Positions 43,338 to 44,254 of a stretch of DNA of 44,254 nucleotides are shown in pieces. Source of the stretch: Bacteroidales bacterium (GTDB lineage: Bacteria; Bacteroidota; Bacteroidia; Bacteroidales; P3); assembly GCA_017545365.1 (NCBI GenBank), contig JAFWOP010000127.1, positions 1-44,254 on the forward strand. The letters run 5' to 3'. Each line of letters opens with the position of its first letter. Position 1 is the first letter of the stretch. A program made the translations under genes and the position numbers. The notes under the pieces are model-generated. The model was not told where the DNA came from and searched no databases. It saw only the letters and a list, made by a program, of their open reading frames with translations.

Positions 43338-44254
43338 CTATTTAATCAGCCCCTTTGCTTTCAGCCCGTTGGAAAGGTTCGTTCCCTTAGGATAGTCATC
43401 AAGGAACTTTGGGTTTAACTCCAGTACTTTCTTCCACATCTTCAACGCCTCTTGGTCTTTGCCTTGCATCAGCAAGATTCGACCCTTGGAGTCGTAGAAG
43501 TCGGCTTCTCTCGGCATTAATTCAATGGCTTTATCTATGGTACTCATGGCTTGAGTATAATCCGCAGCGTTAGCATATAAATACGCCTTGCTATTAAAGC
43601 ATTGTGCCAAGTAATACAATGAAGTTTCGTTTGTCTCATCCAAAGCATAATTCTCCTTTGCTAGAGCCAATGCCTCATCCACTCCTCCTTTCACCAACAT
43701 ACGCCAGACTGTTCTGTTTTGCAAGTCTATTATATCCTGCTTGTAGGTAGGCGGATCCAACGAATACAAGTTACGGCTCAGATCTAACGTTTTCTTCAGA
43801 CTTGTGTCATACTGGTCTATTTGTTCCGTTTCAGCATAAAGCAGCATCATATTCCAATGTGTATTGGCGAGGGCGGCACGGTAGGCGGCGGGATTGGCGG
43901 CAAAGAGTTTCTCGTAGTTTTCCAACGCCAGCTTGTAGTACCGCTCGCTGCTCGCATAGTCATGAAAGCCGTAGTACAGGATGCCTAGGTTGTGCTGCGT
44001 ACTGGCGAGGTCGGCACGGTAGGCGGCGGGATTGGCGGCAAAGAGTTTCTCTCTGTTTTCCAACGCCAGCTTGAAGTACCGCTCGCTGCTCGCATAGTCA
44101 TGAAGGGCTCTGTACAGGCTGCCTAGGTTGTTCTGCGTCATGGCGAGGTCGGCACGGTAGGCGGCGGGATTGGCGGCAAAGAGTTTCTCGTAGTTCTCCA
44201 ACGCCAGCTTGTAGTACCGCTCGCTGCTCGCATAGTCATGAAGGTAGCTGTACA
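43338..44254 (-). CDS. TPR-repeat protein upstream of the TIR gene (partial at the right edge)
   Basis: The frame stays open to the window end, so the ATG at 44201 is probably internal: bases 44202-44254 encode another repeat (YLHDYASSERYYKLALEN). The visible part has near-identical 46-residue repeats of the KLC-like TPR kind (HDYASSERYYKLALENYEKL, FAANPAAYRADLA, TQNNLGSLY). These are followed by a diverged region with further helical repeats (AKENYALDETNETSLYYLAQCFNSKAYLYANAADYTQAMSTIDKAIELMP, DQEALKMWKKVLELNPKF), and the end is near LKAKGLIK. It is probably a protein-binding scaffold. Its stop is 7 nt before the TIR gene, so the two are cotranscribed. Confidence 0.85.
   Translation of the reverse strand, partial: YSYLHDYASSERYYKLALENYEKLFAANPAAYRADLAMTQNNLGSLYRALHDYASSERYFKLALENREKLFAANPAAYRADLASTQHNLGILYYGFHDYASSERYYKLALENYEKLFAANPAAYRAALANTHWNMMLLYAETEQIDQYDTSLKKTLDLSRNLYSLDPPTYKQDIIDLQNRTVWRMLVKGGVDEALALAKENYALDETNETSLYYLAQCFNSKAYLYANAADYTQAMSTIDKAIELMPREADFYDSKGRILLMQGKDQEALKMWKKVLELNPKFLDDYPKGTNLSNGLKAKGLIK
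43866..44254 (-). repeat. 138-bp tandem repeats within the TPR gene
   Basis: Units starting at 43866, 44004 and 44142 (the last cut by the window edge) have a period of exactly 138 bp, equal to 46 codons. They are almost identical at the DNA level, with only scattered differences. Such sequence identity, not just protein identity, points to recent expansion or gene conversion. Confidence 0.9.

Noticed and set aside
43866..44254. CRISPR array or non-coding satellite at the right edge
   Set aside because: The period is 138 bp, an exact multiple of three, with an open frame encoding TPR units; there are no short repeats with unique spacers.

Overview
The window looks like chromosomal DNA from a GC-rich member of the phylum Bacteroidota, most likely order Bacteroidales. 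Four things support this. Secreted proteins end in type A and type B type-IX-secretion (T9SS) sorting domains. Family markers such as DUF4270, GSCFA and a single-domain glycogen-synthase-like protein are present. Many genes are preceded by the Bacteroidota sigma-factor box TAnnTTTG, in several cases with a TTTG-like box 19-23 nt upstream. The core genes are typical of the phylum. I cannot name the genus. No mobile element, CRISPR array or rRNA was seen; there is one tRNA (Cys).

Layout. 1-232: C-terminus of a T9SS type B cargo protein, closed by a strong terminator. 309-2228: recQ. 2248-6634 (minus): a run of five genes in one direction: glycogen-synthase-like, DUF4270 lipoprotein, MORN-repeat protein, Maf pyrophosphatase and a small lipoprotein. 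6903-7370: recX. 7478-8278 (minus): SAM hydrolase. 8465-12370: sufC, sufD and an MsbA-like ABC exporter. 12692-14491 (minus): rpsA. 14762-17645: two secreted proteins, the second a T9SS type A cargo. 17723-21925 (minus): a C10 cysteine protease cargo followed by a sugar MFS permease. 22146-26227 (minus): ATP synthase genes atpE-F-H-A-G, lacking atpB at the head and atpD/atpC at either end. 26489-29845 (minus): a MalY/PatB-type lyase, nadB and a small membrane protein. 30186-33229: a lipoprotein-type TPR histidine kinase and its LuxR-type response regulator. 33411-33481: tRNA-Cys. 33531-40551 (minus): a T9SS type B cargo, Ddl, a GSCFA protein and dnaE. 41192-42172: a DUF3089 hydrolase-like protein. 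42194-44254 (minus): a TPR-repeat protein that runs off the right edge, followed by a membrane-anchored TIR protein.

Most of the window is housekeeping: DNA replication and repair (recQ, recX, dnaE), Fe-S assembly, energy (F-type ATP synthase), NAD synthesis and the cell wall (Ddl). Surface and secreted proteins are scattered between these. The best candidate for an under-described system is the TPR-TIR pair at the right edge. There a cytoplasmic TIR domain with its probable catalytic glutamate is joined through one membrane helix to a predicted periplasmic beta-rich region. The gene follows, at a 7-nt gap, a TPR gene built of almost identical 138-bp repeats. Also worth noting are perfect hairpins after atpE and between atpA and atpG, the incomplete ATP synthase and Suf clusters, a cysteine-rich SufD tail, very short predicted 5' leaders, and a 0.6-kb intergenic region with twin GGGCATGCCC palindromes.
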